A DNA stretch of 64,000 nucleotides, taken from the NCBI RefSeq assembly GCF_964340395.1, contig NC_135564.1, positions 8,985,361 through 9,049,360 on the forward strand, given 5' to 3'. Every line of letters starts with the position of its first letter. Positions within the stretch are counted from its first letter, which is position 1. Shown one piece after another: positions 9,964-20,935 of the stretch. The stretch is from Glandiceps talaboti. Taxonomy: Eukaryota; Hemichordata; Enteropneusta; Spengelidae. The notes under the pieces are model-generated. The model worked only from the letters and a program-made list of their open reading frames with translations. It was not told the DNA's origin and ran no database searches. The translations under genes and the position numbers were made by a program.

Positions 9964-10660
9964 TTACGCCACCTGTCACCAATCTCACATTCTGATTGGT
10001 CGAGAGCCCTGCAGATATGAAGGTGTATTATTCACCAACAGCTGTATTTTTCCTTGTTGTATCACGTGATCACTGCACATCCCATTGTAAAAAAACCTAG
10101 CAGACAACTAGAAATCCAGCTGTAACCAGCATTTCGAATGCCAAATTTATTGTCAACCGTACAAAATATCATCGTTGTATACATTGTAATAAGTCTTTGA
10201 ACTGTACGTTTCGTGTCACAGGGAAATCGTCAAAAATTCCACACAGAACAGCGAAAATCCAGTGATGGCGAGCACACGGCCGTCACACGATCGTAAACAT
10301 GAATTCCTAAATTTATTAATGATATCAAAATTACCGCCACAGAGAGTGCAGTTTTCGGTTAACTGGAACAACAAAGCATATTACGAACTTTTCTGTACAT
10401 TTTAATAAAGGAATACAGTATGCAAAACAAGGACGCACTCATTTTTCAGCTGAAGGTGATTAGTTTGAATTTGACTTTGGGTGATATGCAAATAGTATAA
10501 AGATAACATCATAGTCATACTACAGAGCAAACGCGCACTCTGATTGGGTGATAAAGTTAAGGCTGAGATGTAAACAACTGCATTACAGTGATTTTATTTT
10601 GAAATGAAACAGCATTTTTAGACATTCAACAATGAATTCGTAGTCGCAGGTGACGTATAA
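9964..10660. other. unique sequence splitting a minisatellite
   Basis: About 700 bp with somewhat higher CpG separate the main ~37-bp array from its detached unit. It contains CACGTGA at about 10064 and several ATTGG words. I found no open frame and only weak inverted similarity between its ends, so the type of insertion is undecided. Confidence 0.4.
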
Positions 10661-10806
10661 GTATGTTATTTGCCAAATACTGTTCCACATCTTGCTACTC
10701 GGGGTCATTTTTCCAGTAAAATGGCTCACCTCCGGCTTGCTGTTATTACTGGAAAAGTGACCTCTCGTAACAAGATATTGAACGGTATCTGGCAAATAGC
10801 ATATAC
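10661..10806. repeat. 146-bp foldback hairpin
   Basis: GTATGTTATTTGCCAAATAC...TTTTTCCAGTAA and its inverted copy TTACTGGAAAAG...GGCAAATAGCATATAC form arms of about 60 nt around a ~25-nt loop. It lies immediately before the detached minisatellite unit. Confidence 0.75.
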
Positions 10807-10836
10807 TGATAGCCTAACTCTACACACAAACTAAGG

Positions 10837-11342
10837 TATTTCAAATTCGTAGTTTGATAATCAAATTATTACCATGGTAACACAAGCAGTTGAGAAAAGG
10901 AGCAAAAAAATGATGGAAGTTAGTTTTAAAGCTGAATAAAATTATTTTGATAATTCAAAAATCTATTTATCAATTTTAAGTGTCGTCTTTCTTATTTTCC
11001 AAAAATGTGAATTTTAGAGTAAATTTGATTTCTTAGAGGTATAGGTACATGTATGTTGTTGTGTTTAAGTATGTCTATTTTAGTCCGGTGCCCACGGATC
11101 TGACTGTCATTTTGTGTAAATGGAAATTGATTACCTCGCCTGATATTGAATTGTCTGCAGATGCAGTCCAAAATAGGTGAATTCAGTGCCTGCGAGTGTC
11201 ATTTTCCCGCAAAATAGATTCGTGTTGTGAATATTTAGATTCATTAATGTTTTGAATCACTGGTTTTTAATTTAAATGCAGATGTAGTATGTAAAATACC
11301 ATTTTTGTAGAATTTCAAATAATCAAAATTCTTTATGTGAGG

Positions 11343-11346
<4 letters not shown>
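10837..11346. other. no gene seen
   Basis: A+T-rich; includes the partial palindrome TTACCATGGTAAC at about 10870. Confidence 0.4.

Positions 11347-11427
<81 letters not shown>
11347..11427. repeat. (TG)n microsatellite
   Basis: About 40 TG units with one TT interruption. Confidence 0.97.
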
Positions 11428-12699
11428 TGCATGTGGCTGTGTGTCTGTAAAATCAGTGAACCTGAAGTGAAGGAACAGAAAAAATGAATTCCAAATTTAT
11501 GTTTTGTGAGATGTCTAAAATTGGTATATTCCTTCAGAAAATGATATTTTATGAAATGTATGTACGTACGTTGACAAAAAAGAAAACAACTTTGAAAGAT
11601 ACCCACATCATATTTCCTGATATAATATCAAGATATTTATTGTGTTATCTATTGTCATTCATGGTAACATACAAACACATGCATGTACATGTGCATATGC
11701 AGAGTGCCTCTCAAATAAAACATGTTTTTTTTTCATCCCTTGCTTGGCCCCTTCTGTGTGTGGAATTCGTTGAGTTTTACTCGCTTTACATCCCTACATG
11801 TATTATATTGCAGTGTTTAACATGTTTGGTAATGAATTGTTTAGTGATTGTGTCTGGCATATTTTATCTTCAAATTCAATGATATTTACACTGCCAGTAA
11901 TGAAAGGCTTCTCTGGTCTGCTAGCTGCTGTGGACAGACATAATTACATTCTGGTCAGGCCTGCTAGTGCTATGTAAATTATGTACATTTCTTTCTATGT
12001 AAATTTCACATTGCCAGTTTCGTAAGATTAATGGATGAATTTCTCCATATTACCTGGTTACAGTCTAAGTGAAATTAAAAAAAAAAAAAACCACTGTGAC
12101 CTAGCTCTGACATTAAGGTGAAGGTCCTTTTGTCTGGAACCAAAATTGCATATAACCATGGCGATGTTTTTTGTGTCACTTTATATGTGACATGGGTATG
12201 AAATATTAATCAAAAGTGCCTGATATATAATATTATCAAAATCTCTCATTTTTCATGAAATATAATGTAGTGAAAATTATCTATTCAAATTGCAGAGTTG
12301 GTTATGGAACTGTTAATTTCATTTCCATTCATGAGAGTGTAAATAATGGTGTCATTTTGTAAAAAAAAAAGGTGTTGTTTATCGTTTGCAATTGTACACA
12401 CCTCTTGAAATAATTATGGATGAATGTCATCATTTCCTGTTATTGTTGCAGTTACACAAGACAGTTGACTGGATAGTTCTAATATTGCATGAGATGTACA
12501 TTGTATATGTCAATCCGTCTATCACATTTTAACATTGTGAAATTTGTCCAATGTTAACTTCCATATTTTAGCATATTATATCATACATGTATGCTGTAAC
12601 TAGTAGTTATGGCTGTGATTTTAAATTTGTGTAATTATTTTAAATATTAAAATTGTTCATTTTTCTCATCAATTTATTCAATCAATCAATCAATGGATT
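11428..12699. other. no convincing gene
   Basis: A 132-codon plus frame at 11484-11882 is hydrophobic and low in complexity, without domain or splice support. Several A-runs are present. Nothing else seen. Confidence 0.35.
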
Positions 12700-13110
12700 G
12701 TCTGTGGCTGTACAGTTAGCTTGGGTTGTTGATGGTCAAGCATTTACATGTGTAGCTACTAAGCTAGGGTTGTCTGTGGCTGTGCAGCTAGCTTGGGCTT
12801 AGCAGTTCTCTAGGGTTGTCTGTGATTGAGCAGTTAGGTGGGGTTGTCGATTGCTTAGCAGTTCGCTAGGGTTGTTGGTGGCCAAGCAGTTAGTGAGAGT
12901 TGTTGATGGTTGAATAGTAGCTTGGGTTTTCAGTGGCCAAGCAATTAGCTAGGGTTGTAGGTGGCTGAATGGCTAGCTACATAGGATTGTTGATGGCTGA
13001 GGAGTTAGCTACATCATGGTTGCCAGTGGCAGAGCAGTTAGCTCGAGTTGTCAGTGGCTGATGAATGGTTAGCTAGGCTGCATTGACTGAATGTTTAACT
13101 TGGGTTTTTG
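12700..13110. repeat. old, degenerate minisatellite
   Basis: About ten diverged units around GGTTGTTGATGGCTGAGCAG followed by TTAGCTAG, period about 36-45 bp. Much more decayed than the other arrays in the window. Confidence 0.75.
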
Positions 13111-13815
13111 ATGGCTACGAGGAAACATACCATCTACAATTGAGGACATGTGACAACTACATGTATTTATCTCTGTCTTTCATGTTGTATACTGTGTCTT
13201 ACATTGTATAACCCAGAGGACTGGATGCGACTCTTTCTTTGTGTACTGTAATAAGAACTGTATAATGTATGTATATTTTGATAAGTTCACATAGGACACA
13301 GTAATAAACTACATGACATGACATGATATGATATGACAATAAAGTGCATACATGTATATATTATCAATGGTTCATGTAATTGTTTTTTACTCTCTTCAAG
13401 CTACTTGTATTTTAGAAACATTGTTACTTAATTTATGCAACAAATCCTGATATCACACATCATTGATAGCAGTGGAAGCAATCCACATGAGAAAACCTAT
13501 CTATCAATGGTGCAAAAAAAAAAATTCAAAAGGTGAAAATCTTTGGCTATTTTTTGTTAGGGGGGGGGGGGGAGGGTGTAATGTACAGTGATACAATTTA
13601 GAGAGGTCATGAACTTATTATTTTCATATTGTCATCAAAACTAATTTTATGTAAATATTGATGGATATTTAACCCATGATAGGAAAGAAAACCTATACAT
13701 ACATTTTGTAATTTCACTTTTGTTTTGAGTATCAATTTTTAATGGAAATTGACATTTGATATGTAGGTGATGTACATGTCAAAGAAGTAAAAGACAATTG
13801 CGTTATTTTATCAGT
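13111..13815. other. no gene seen; G-run
   Basis: A+T-rich DNA with a 12-G run at 13561-13572. Short ACATGATATG words repeat near 13315-13335. Confidence 0.4.
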
Positions 13816-14390
13816 GTTTTTGTTAATATTGGTAAGCAGGTAATATCTAGCCGAGTTTCCACATCATTTTACCATGGTTCCTGACCAAATATTATCCATA
13901 GCTACACATGTATGCCAGTTTTATGATATTCCCCGTTTTGTTATCAGCGAATTTCACAATACCGTTCAGATTTTCTGTTTGATACAACCACGCAGAAACC
14001 AACAAGAAACTGGACACGCTACACTTTAAGATAGCAAGATTGAATGATTACAGTTTCTTGCTACATTTTGTCTAAGTGAAATGAACTACACATGCCACAC
14101 CATACAGACATCAAATGCCACCATACAGACATCAACTGAACACCGCAAATGACATTTCACTTCACCCGAGTGGTTGTTGCTAAGAAAAACATTGGCTGCT
14201 GAGAGCTGGATGGTGTTGCAATACATTTAAATGGTGTATTTCATTTAGACTAAATGTAGCAAAAAAAAGCAATCTGGCTGTGGAAGTGTGGCATATGTGC
14301 AGTTTCTTGTTGGTTTCTGCATGGTTAAACAGAAAAGCTGAACAGTATTGTGAAATTCACTGTACCAGGGTTTCCCAACCTCTCAATAGC
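13816..14390 (+). mobile_element. family G repeat, copy 2, split by an insertion
   Basis: The left part (13816-13947) carries the AAGCAGGTAATATCTA core and TTTTACCATGGTTCC. The right part (14363-14390) carries TACCAGGGTTTCCCAACCTC, which in copies 1 and 3 follows directly. The 415-bp family F foldback between them is therefore a later insertion. Confidence 0.7.
13948..14362. mobile_element. family F foldback element nested in family G
   Basis: Arms of about 140 bp (13948-14089 and 14222-14362) are inverted copies. Outer ends are GAATTTCACAATACCGTTCA / TGAACAGTATTGTGAAATTC, followed by CAGAAACCAACAAGAAACTG. The ~130-bp centre contains CATACAGACATCAA twice. It has no coding frame. Confidence 0.78.
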
Positions 14391-15034
14391 AGAAACACTG
14401 GTCATGAACACTCGTAACCGTGTACCCTGTTGTCACTACACACATGTACAAGATGTATATGGTTTCAATAAATTAAACATATAGAATTATTATAAGCTGG
14501 AAATGGCACACATTGCATGAACAGTTGATGTACATACTTATGACTGACATCTTATGCTTGCAATTGTTGGACAATACATGTTCAAAAAAGTGCACTCCGT
14601 GTAATCTACCCATTTCATTCGTACAGCCAGGCTCTTCCGTTTAACATTGCCACCCTTGAGAATAGGCATAAACAATATTTGTAAGATGTTTGCACAATCA
14701 CAGTAAAGGATAATCACAGACTTCACCACCTAGTTCCATCCCCCGAGTCATTACAAGTATCCTACCCGTTTCAATGGAAAAGTCACTTTCGAGTGTAGGA
14801 CAAAGCGAAGAGAAAACAGTCCTGTTGTATGTATAGCATTAGGTTGGTTGAGTAAATTGTATTTTAATGTGTTGACGTTTTTGTTTGTTAGTTTTTTTTT
14901 GTTTATTTTATTATTTTTTGTTTACCTGCCTTTTATTTTGTTCCTCGTAAATGACATTATAATTATAATCTTTGTACTTTGTATTCGACTTTTACAACTT
15001 TTAGGACTTGTTTCCTTGATCACCTTTTTAATAT
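14391..15034. other. no firm gene
   Basis: A minus frame at 14538-14729 has protein-like composition (KGGNVKRKSLAVRMKWVDY) but no splice or family support. 14848-15034 is T-rich. Confidence 0.3.
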
Positions 15035-15110
15035 AATAATAATAATAAACATTTATATAGCACCATATATCCACGACAGTGCTCATAGGTGCTTCACATT
15101 TGAAAAAAAA
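15035..15110 (+). repeat. short dispersed repeat with ATA tail
   Basis: ATAATAATAATAAAC is followed by ATTTATATAGCACCATATAT and GTGCTCATAGGTGCTT. This arrangement resembles the TTTATATAGCGCC/GCGCTTTACA repeats common in marine invertebrate genomes (recalled, not searched). A related piece is at 52489-52660. Confidence 0.5.
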
Positions 15111-15397
15111 TCAAAAGCTACTGCAATTACAAGTATGGCTGTAAAAAAAAAAAAAAAAAATGTTTATTTTACTGATATATGAACTCAAAGCAATTTGACC
15201 ATTTTAATTTTTGGTCACAATTTTGTTTTAATAAACCAGTAATTATAATTATTATATCTAGTATGTATACACACACTCACATGGCTTTGTTCACCAACAA
15301 AACAAAATACATAATTATATATGCTGTCACTACTTCGTATTCAGACATTTAGCAAGTTAGTACATGTATATAGCAAGATGGACAATATTAGTTTTAC
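15111..15397. other. no gene seen
   Basis: A-run at 15143-15160 and A+T-rich DNA. Confidence 0.4.
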
Positions 15398-15408
15398 CAC
15401 ACACACAC

Positions 15409-15462
<54 letters not shown>
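15398..15462. repeat. (CA)n microsatellite
   Basis: About 32 CA units with one CG interruption. It directly abuts the tail end of family A copy 2. Confidence 0.97.
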
Positions 15463-15464
<2 letters not shown>

Positions 15465-15780
15465 GCCAGGTTGAACACGTTCGAACAGAAAATATGAGTT
15501 TTCCTACTCTGGTTGTTGTATGTATCATTCATGACAACTCAAACGTCATTGGTTCTGTGGCACTCAAAATATGAATCATAACATTCCAAATTACCTTATT
15601 TTCCCTGATTTTTCATAAATTATGCTTGAATAATATTTTTCTTCATTCTGCCAGAAAATATTTATGACTTAAGGGTTTTTGTCACTACTCCGTTAGTGAC
15701 TCATAGTGACAAGGCCCCTTAGGCTGCTCATATTTCCCTTGGTTGAATGAATGAATGAATGAAGAAAAATATTTGGGGAT
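15463..15780 (-). mobile_element. family A hairpin-headed repeat, copy 2
   Basis: Reverse-orientation copy: tail first (AAGCCAGGTTGAACACG), hairpin last (ATTTTTCTTCATTCTGCCAG ... GAATGAAGAAAAATATTTGG). A GAAT tetranucleotide expansion sits in the right arm. Confidence 0.8.
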
Positions 15781-15834
15781 ACTATCTATGTAATACAGTC
15801 TGGTGAATAGGGTAGACATTTATGGCAAATGACA

Positions 15835-16350
15835 GGTCTGCAATATGCTTACATTGTTTGAAAATGGCCATGACAGGTCTGAGATATGCTAATACTATAT
15901 TGTAATAGGTAGCATATAATTAGATAATGGCTTCTGACATGTATGTGACATGGTGAGATAATGGCTAGTGACATCTGCAATATGAATATGCTAATAGTGG
16001 CAAATGATTGGATAATTGCTAATGACAGGTCTGTGATATGTTTACATGATTGGATAATGGCTAGTAACATTTACAGGTCTGCAACATGCTTGTAGGGGCA
16101 TGTGATTGGATAATAGTACCTAGTGTCAGGTCTGTGATATGCTTAAAATAGATCATTAGATGGTACATGATTAGATAATAGCTACTGACAGGTCTACAAT
16201 ATGCCAGTAGGTGGCACCTGATTGGATAATGGCCAGTGACAGCCCTGCGATATGTTTTAATAGATGGCACATGATTGGATAATGGCTAGTGACAAGTTTA
16301 TTTAATGCCAATATATGATTGGATAATAATAGCTTGTGATAGGTGTACAA
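15835..16350. repeat. degenerate minisatellite, ~60-70-bp unit
   Basis: About eight diverged units containing GATTGGATAATGGCTAGTGA then CAGGTCTGCAATATGCTTA. Unit length varies by indels. Confidence 0.85.
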
Positions 16351-16768
16351 TATGTTTAAAAAACAGGTGTGCCAATATGTATGATTTTTCACAGAAATAT
16401 GAGAGAAATTCACCCTTGGAAACAAAAATTAGAAAGGAAGGTCAAAGGTCATAGGTCATCCAAAGATATAAATATGTAATAAATAGAAGAGAACATCTGA
16501 TTGAAGATTGCTAATGAAATACAAAATATTTGAAAAGGATAATAATAACCAGAAAAATCAGATTTGAAAAAATGAACAGGAAAAAAATAGATATAAATTT
16601 AGACTTATCTTTTCAAGATGGTCCGTGTTTTGTATTAAAATTAAGAAAAATGCAATGATACTCGGTTAATAGAAATTTGGAGGACACAACTGATACGAGA
16701 TATTATGACATGATCAATTGTTTTTCTACGATGACCTTGGCCTACATTCTGTGTACAAATCAGCCATT
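16351..16768. other. no gene seen
   Basis: A-rich DNA without support for genes. Confidence 0.35.
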
Positions 16769-16922
16769 TCACATAGTCCTTTGTTCTGGGATCTGATAGT
16801 TGGTTTCTATGGCAACCAGACATTCTACATTATTGTTGCGTTGAACCTGCTCAATGATAATCAAATTGGTTACTCTTTGTGTTTTAATGTTTAATTTTTC
16901 AAGACCCTGGTTATACAACATC
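16769..16922 (-). CDS. candidate exon, unrecognised product
   Basis: On the minus strand an acceptor-like ATTTTGCATTCAG is followed by an open frame (MLYNQGLEKLNIKTQRVTNL...) to the stop at 16769. A CAG/GTTCAA donor could end it near 16848. The composition is protein-like and the family is not recognised. The word GTTTCTATGGCAAC at 16803-16816 inside it is one base off an RFX X-box, so a regulatory reading of the same bases is possible. Confidence 0.3.
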
Positions 16923-17099
16923 CTGAATGCAAAATTTATTTTTTTTTTCGACCGCAAACTATATTGACATTATTTGATATTTTTCCACAAAATATTGAGG
17001 TATACTACCAGGAGTCTGTTGTGTAGAGGCTCATCAAAGACACCAGTAATGTGAATGATGTTGTGTCTCATGCTATTAGTCTGATGCATAGAAAAAATC
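16923..17099. other. no gene seen
   Basis: Short A+T-rich spacer before the next candidate start codon. Confidence 0.3.
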
Positions 17100-17384
17100 A
17101 TGATCTTCGGCTTCCTGGTTTGTTTGTTTTTTGCTCTGATTCAGGGTAAGTTGTACATTGTACTTTTTCATTTCTTAAAATTGGGGTCAATCGTACATAT
17201 ACATATTATATGGCTTCTTGTTCATGCACGGAGGTCATTTTTGTTGTTGAAACATTAATGATCAGATAGTGTGTATAAATGAGATCATTATTATCATGCA
17301 AGACATTTGCTATTCGTTTTTTGTATTGCATGCATTGTTGTGCGTATTTACAAAACATGCTAATTACAAAGAGTTCATTTTGTT

Positions 17385-17420
<36 letters not shown>

Positions 17421-17744
17421 CGTGCGCATGTGTGCATATATAATAATAATAATAATAATTATATATATATATATATATAGTAGAGTGTGCATATATATAT
17501 ATAGTAGAGTGTGCATAGTGGTGATAATATCGCAATATTGCTGTCCAAAATACAAGAAAAGTTATAACTGCAAGTTTTGTTTTTGTAAAGAAAAAAATAT
17601 ATGTATAGTCATCGTAAATCATGTAACTGTGTGTGATTCTGATTTCTAGAAAAGGATCAAGCTCACTTTGACTTGCCTTGCCAAGTTGAGATTATCAAGT
17701 TACTACTCTGGCAATCAAGGTCTCGGTTTATAGACACAAACTAA
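17100..17744 (+). CDS. candidate two-exon small secreted peptide gene
   Basis: Exon 1 (17100-17145) has an ATG with A at -3, an in-frame stop just upstream, the hydrophobic signal-like start MIFGFLVCLFFALIQ and a CAGG/GTAAGT donor. A plausible acceptor (TGATTTCTAG) opens exon 2 at 17650 in the right phase: EKDQAHFDLPCQVEIIK..., stop TAA at 17742-17744. The 46-residue product would have a single cysteine after the signal. The exon-1 evidence is good. The partner exon is a guess, and the true partner could lie further away. The intron holds TG, TAA and TA microsatellites. Confidence 0.35.
17386..17480. repeat. (TG)n-(TAA)n-(TA)n compound microsatellite
   Basis: TG run 17386-17436, TAA/TAT run 17439-17459 and TA run 17460-17480. 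It is followed by a small duplication of ATATATAGTAGAGTGTGCAT. Confidence 0.95.
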
Positions 17745-17906
17745 AATTGTTGTTGCTCAATGTTGTAGACTACATTGTATACACTGTCACAAGTGGGTGA
17801 TGATAGTGGTGTCACTGTGTTGTGCGAATCTAATAACCCTGCAATCAAGACAGTGTCAACATTTGAAGTCAGAAGTTAGTAAATTCTGTGAAAAGCCCTA
17901 GAGAAT

Positions 17907-18011
17907 ATGCCCAACAATGTAGAGATAAAAGCTAGAATTAGGAACATTGAAGAATTAAAGAAAACTGCATCTCAACTGAATGATACTGATGGAGAAGTAC
18001 TGATGCAAGAA
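17907..18011 (+). pseudogene. CYTH-domain protein N-terminus, truncated
   Basis: The frame opens MPNNVEIKARIRNIEELKKT and continues ASQLNDTDGEVLMQE. This matches the N-terminus I know for animal CYTH (CyaB/thiamine triphosphatase-like) proteins, which start M-P-x-N-V-E-I-K-A-R and carry GE-[VI]-x-x-Q-E-D-T-F-F about 30 residues on. VEIK is the first beta strand with the EIK of the metal/phosphate-binding ExExK motif. An in-frame TGA lies upstream at 17889. After QE the expected DTFF is replaced by a T-run and TAA, with no GT donor, and family C transposon copies begin about 65 bp later. Either the exon's 3' end was lost or this is a duplicated fragment. The family call is by recognition, not search. 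Confidence 0.5.
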
Positions 18012-18076
18012 TTTTTTTTATAAATTAGATTTTTTTTAAAAAAGAAAAAAGAATTGGAAGTCCCCAATAAGGTATA

Positions 18077-18440
18077 AAAAAAATTGTGTGCAATTACATT
18101 CAATTTTAGAATAGGTGGGGTAGTTAGATTTTTTATTTTATTTTTTTTAATTTTTAAATTTTTTTCATATGTGAGTGTCTAGTTCAGGTATGTTTTCCAT
18201 TGTATTCTTTATCTACATGTTTATTGGTTACTTCTCATCAGATGCACAGCCATTATAGATTGGAAGAACAGTTTTGTATTGTCTTTTTAAGTTGATGTCA
18301 GTTTCCTCATCTGCTATTTCTTTGGAGACTTCACAATTTTCATGATTTTATTTTTTTTTCTTGAATACATAGAAAAAAAGTTTGTGTGGGCGTGAAAAAC
18401 TAGGTGGGGGTCGGGTAACCAAAACCAAACAACTTTTTTT
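18077..18440 (-). mobile_element. family C MITE, copy a
   Basis: Reverse-orientation copy: AAATTGTGTG...TAGAATAGGTGGGG at the left and CTAGGTGGGGGTCGGGTAAC / CAAAACCAAACAA at the right. The terminal inverted repeat is about AAATTGT-TGGTT. Compare 18591-18930, 19532-19869 and 30936-31309. Confidence 0.75.
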
Positions 18441-18590
18441 TGTTTTAGTAAATTTAGGTTTTAGTAAATTTACATACATGTAATATCTGGATGTTCTAAA
18501 TGTCAATACACGTCATGTTATTTTGAAAATTATTGTCACAAATTATGACAATACACCTGTTTTTGTTAAATTTTCCATCATTTATTTTTA

Positions 18591-18930
18591 GGTCCGACCC
18601 CCAACTAGTTTTTCATTGCTGACCTTAAACTTTTTTTTTTTACATATTCGAGAAAAAAGTAATAAAATCGCAAAAAATTGTGAAGTCTCATGAGAAATAG
18701 TGGGTGCGGAAACTGATTAGACAATATGAAACTGTTCTTCCAATCTGTTATGGCTGACAGTGTACATCTGATAGGAAGAAATAAACAACACAGAGACCAT
18801 TTGGAAAACAATGGAAAACCTGAACTCACGCATGAAAAAAATATATAATAAAATATAAAATAAAATAAAAAATCTACCTACCCCCCACATATTCTAAATT
18901 TGAGTGTAATCGGAACTACACAATTTTTTC
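18591..18930 (+). mobile_element. family C MITE, copy b
   Basis: Shares AATTGTGAAGTCTCATGAGA, CTGTTCTTCCAATCTGT, GGAAAACAATGGAAAAC and the end block TAATCGGAACTACACAATTT. Its left terminus is shortened (starts at GGTCCGACCC). With copy a it forms a head-to-head pair. Confidence 0.75.
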
Positions 18931-19269
18931 TGTTAGGCCTAATATCAAAAAATTCCGTGAAATGAGAGAGACACAAAATGGTAATGAAAGTCGGATGGGA
19001 TGGATATAGATTAGACATGCAATTAACGTCAGTCTTCCTCGTTACAACAGAAGCCCTTAAATAAATCTCAGAAACATCGACCCCAGATCTTGCCAAGAAC
19101 AAGTAGTTCTTTCCAGGAATACACGATACCACAGGCTTTTAGTAGTGACTGCAAATAATCCATTAGGTAATGAAAAATTGATGTTTCAATAGAAAATTGT
19201 TTTGTATAGCTGTAAAAGAGATTGTATTTCAACGAGTTTTGTGTAATATTTTATTAATTTATTCTGATA
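18931..19269. other. no convincing gene
   Basis: An 84-codon minus frame (18878-19132) is partly family C sequence; the remaining part is unsupported. Confidence 0.35.
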
Positions 19270-19392
19270 ATGTCTGCTAAGGCTAGGTTTGCCGTCGCAC
19301 CAGTGTGCAGCACAGTGAAACTTGTGTCCTACTTAACTTGTAGAGCGCCCTCACATGCCCTAGATTGGAAATTTCCTTGGCTTGTACATTAA
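19270..19392 (+). CDS. 40-codon orphan frame
   Basis: MSAKARFAVAPVCSTVKLVS... to TAA. Composition is protein-like and local CpG is higher, but there is no splice or family support. Confidence 0.15.
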   Translation: MSAKARFAVAPVCSTVKLVSYLTCRAPSHALDWKFPWLVH

Positions 19393-19531
19393 CAGTGGGC
19401 ACAACATTAAACTGCGCCATCAGAAAGGTTTGTGAAAAATGAAAGAATTTTTATTGCTTGCACTGTCTTTGTTTCACAGAGTGTCCCCTTTTGCTTTATT
19501 GTGTTTAAAAAGAAAACAGATCAGGCCTAAC

Positions 19532-19869
19532 AAATAATTTGTTTGGTTCGGGTTACCTCATACCACCTATTTTTTTGACTGCCAACCCTTAGCTTGTTTT
19601 AACGTATTCAAGAAAAAAATTATAACATTGAGAAAATTGTGAAGTCTCGTGAGAAATAGCGGATGTGGAAACTGACATCAACTTAAAGACAATGTGAAAC
19701 TGTTCTTCCAATCTGTAATGGCTGTACGTCTGATAGGAAGAAACCAATAACACATATGGAAAACAATGGAAAACATAACTACCTGAACTAGATACTCACA
19801 TATGAAAAAAAAATTAGAAAACCCCACCTATTCTAAAATTGAAAGTAAGCGGAACCACACAATTTTTTT
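19532..19869 (+). mobile_element. family C MITE, copy c
   Basis: 338 bp, from AATAATTTGTTTGGTTCGGG to GCGGAACCACACAATTTTTT. The two ends are inverted relative to each other (AATTGTGTGGTTCC against AATTTGTTTGGTTC). Confidence 0.78.
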
Positions 19870-20284
19870 AGTCCTCACTTACCTCTTCGAAGTGGAAGAG
19901 GGATAGATTTAAATCAAGTTATTCAAAGAATACCATATAATTATTATTTTTATTTGTCCTTTACATTGTGTGTAGAAGCTGTTAAAGAAAATCTGCTGGG
20001 TATGAATAAAACTAAAACCATTCAAATGAAATGAGCAGCCAACAGCTGTGCTATATGAATCACTGGAGTTGAATAAACACATACATTGCTATGACATCAA
20101 TCACTGCTATTTATAGAAATGGCAAACAAACCGTTAAGTCACCAATTATCATTATTTTAGACATATAGCTTAATTGTATAACGTATTAATTTAATTTATT
20201 CATTACATGTTATTCCATAAACTTTTGTTTCATCTCATGCCTGTGTTAATTTTTTTTTTCATTTTAAATACATTGTCATTACTT
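19870..20284. other. no gene seen
   Basis: A+T-rich spacer. Confidence 0.4.
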
Positions 20285-20645
20285 GTCATGTGATACAGGA
20301 TGAAAATATGACTGTCATGTGACTCAACTGATACAGGATAAACATACAAATGTCATGTGACCTGTGTGATACAGGATAAGTACATGTACAACTGTCATGT
20401 GATCATCATGTGATCATTTATCATGATCACCATGATATTCATGTGGGATAAAAGTACAACTGTCATGTGGCCATCATGTGATACACGATAAAAATACTAC
20501 TGTCATGTGATTCGTGAGACAGGGTCATGTGATACAGGATGGCGCTGTTTACAGTCATCGTCTCATGATGGTGCTGTTTACAGTCATCGTCTCTTAATGG
20601 CGCTGTTTACAGTCATCATGTCACAATGATGCTATGTACAGTCAC
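20285..20645. repeat. two adjoining irregular minisatellites
   Basis: 20285-20530 repeats CTGTCATGTGATACAGGATA with variable spacers. 20530-20645 repeats GGCGCTGTTTACAGTCATCG three to four times (about 36-bp unit). Confidence 0.85.
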
Positions 20646-20935
20646 GCAATTTACTATCACATGAGGACACAAGTTACCATTATCTTTCAGTATCACATCT
20701 AACTTTCAGGCCTTCTTGATTCATGTATTTAGGTCTTACAAAATATTGGGCTTGTGTCCTCTTAAGTGAAAAGTCAGTGAAAAAATTCCTCTTGATCCAC
20801 AGTAGTAAGATCAGTGCAGTTTCACAAGTACTGTAAGTACTGCACTCGCTCTTTGGAGGTAAATACTTACCCAGTATTAAGGTATATCAAACAAACAAAC
20901 CTGTCACTGTCAGGTGATATCAGCTATATTTACAG
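20646..20935. other. no gene seen
   Basis: Spacer leading to the acceptor of the next candidate exon. Confidence 0.3.

Noticed and set aside
11484-11882. 132-codon plus frame
   Set aside because: Hydrophobic, low-complexity composition typical of A+T-rich DNA; no domain, splice or conservation cue.
18605-18829. 74-codon minus frame similar to one at 30993-31190
   Set aside because: The similarity comes from both lying in family C elements; the frames are not conserved in copies a and c.
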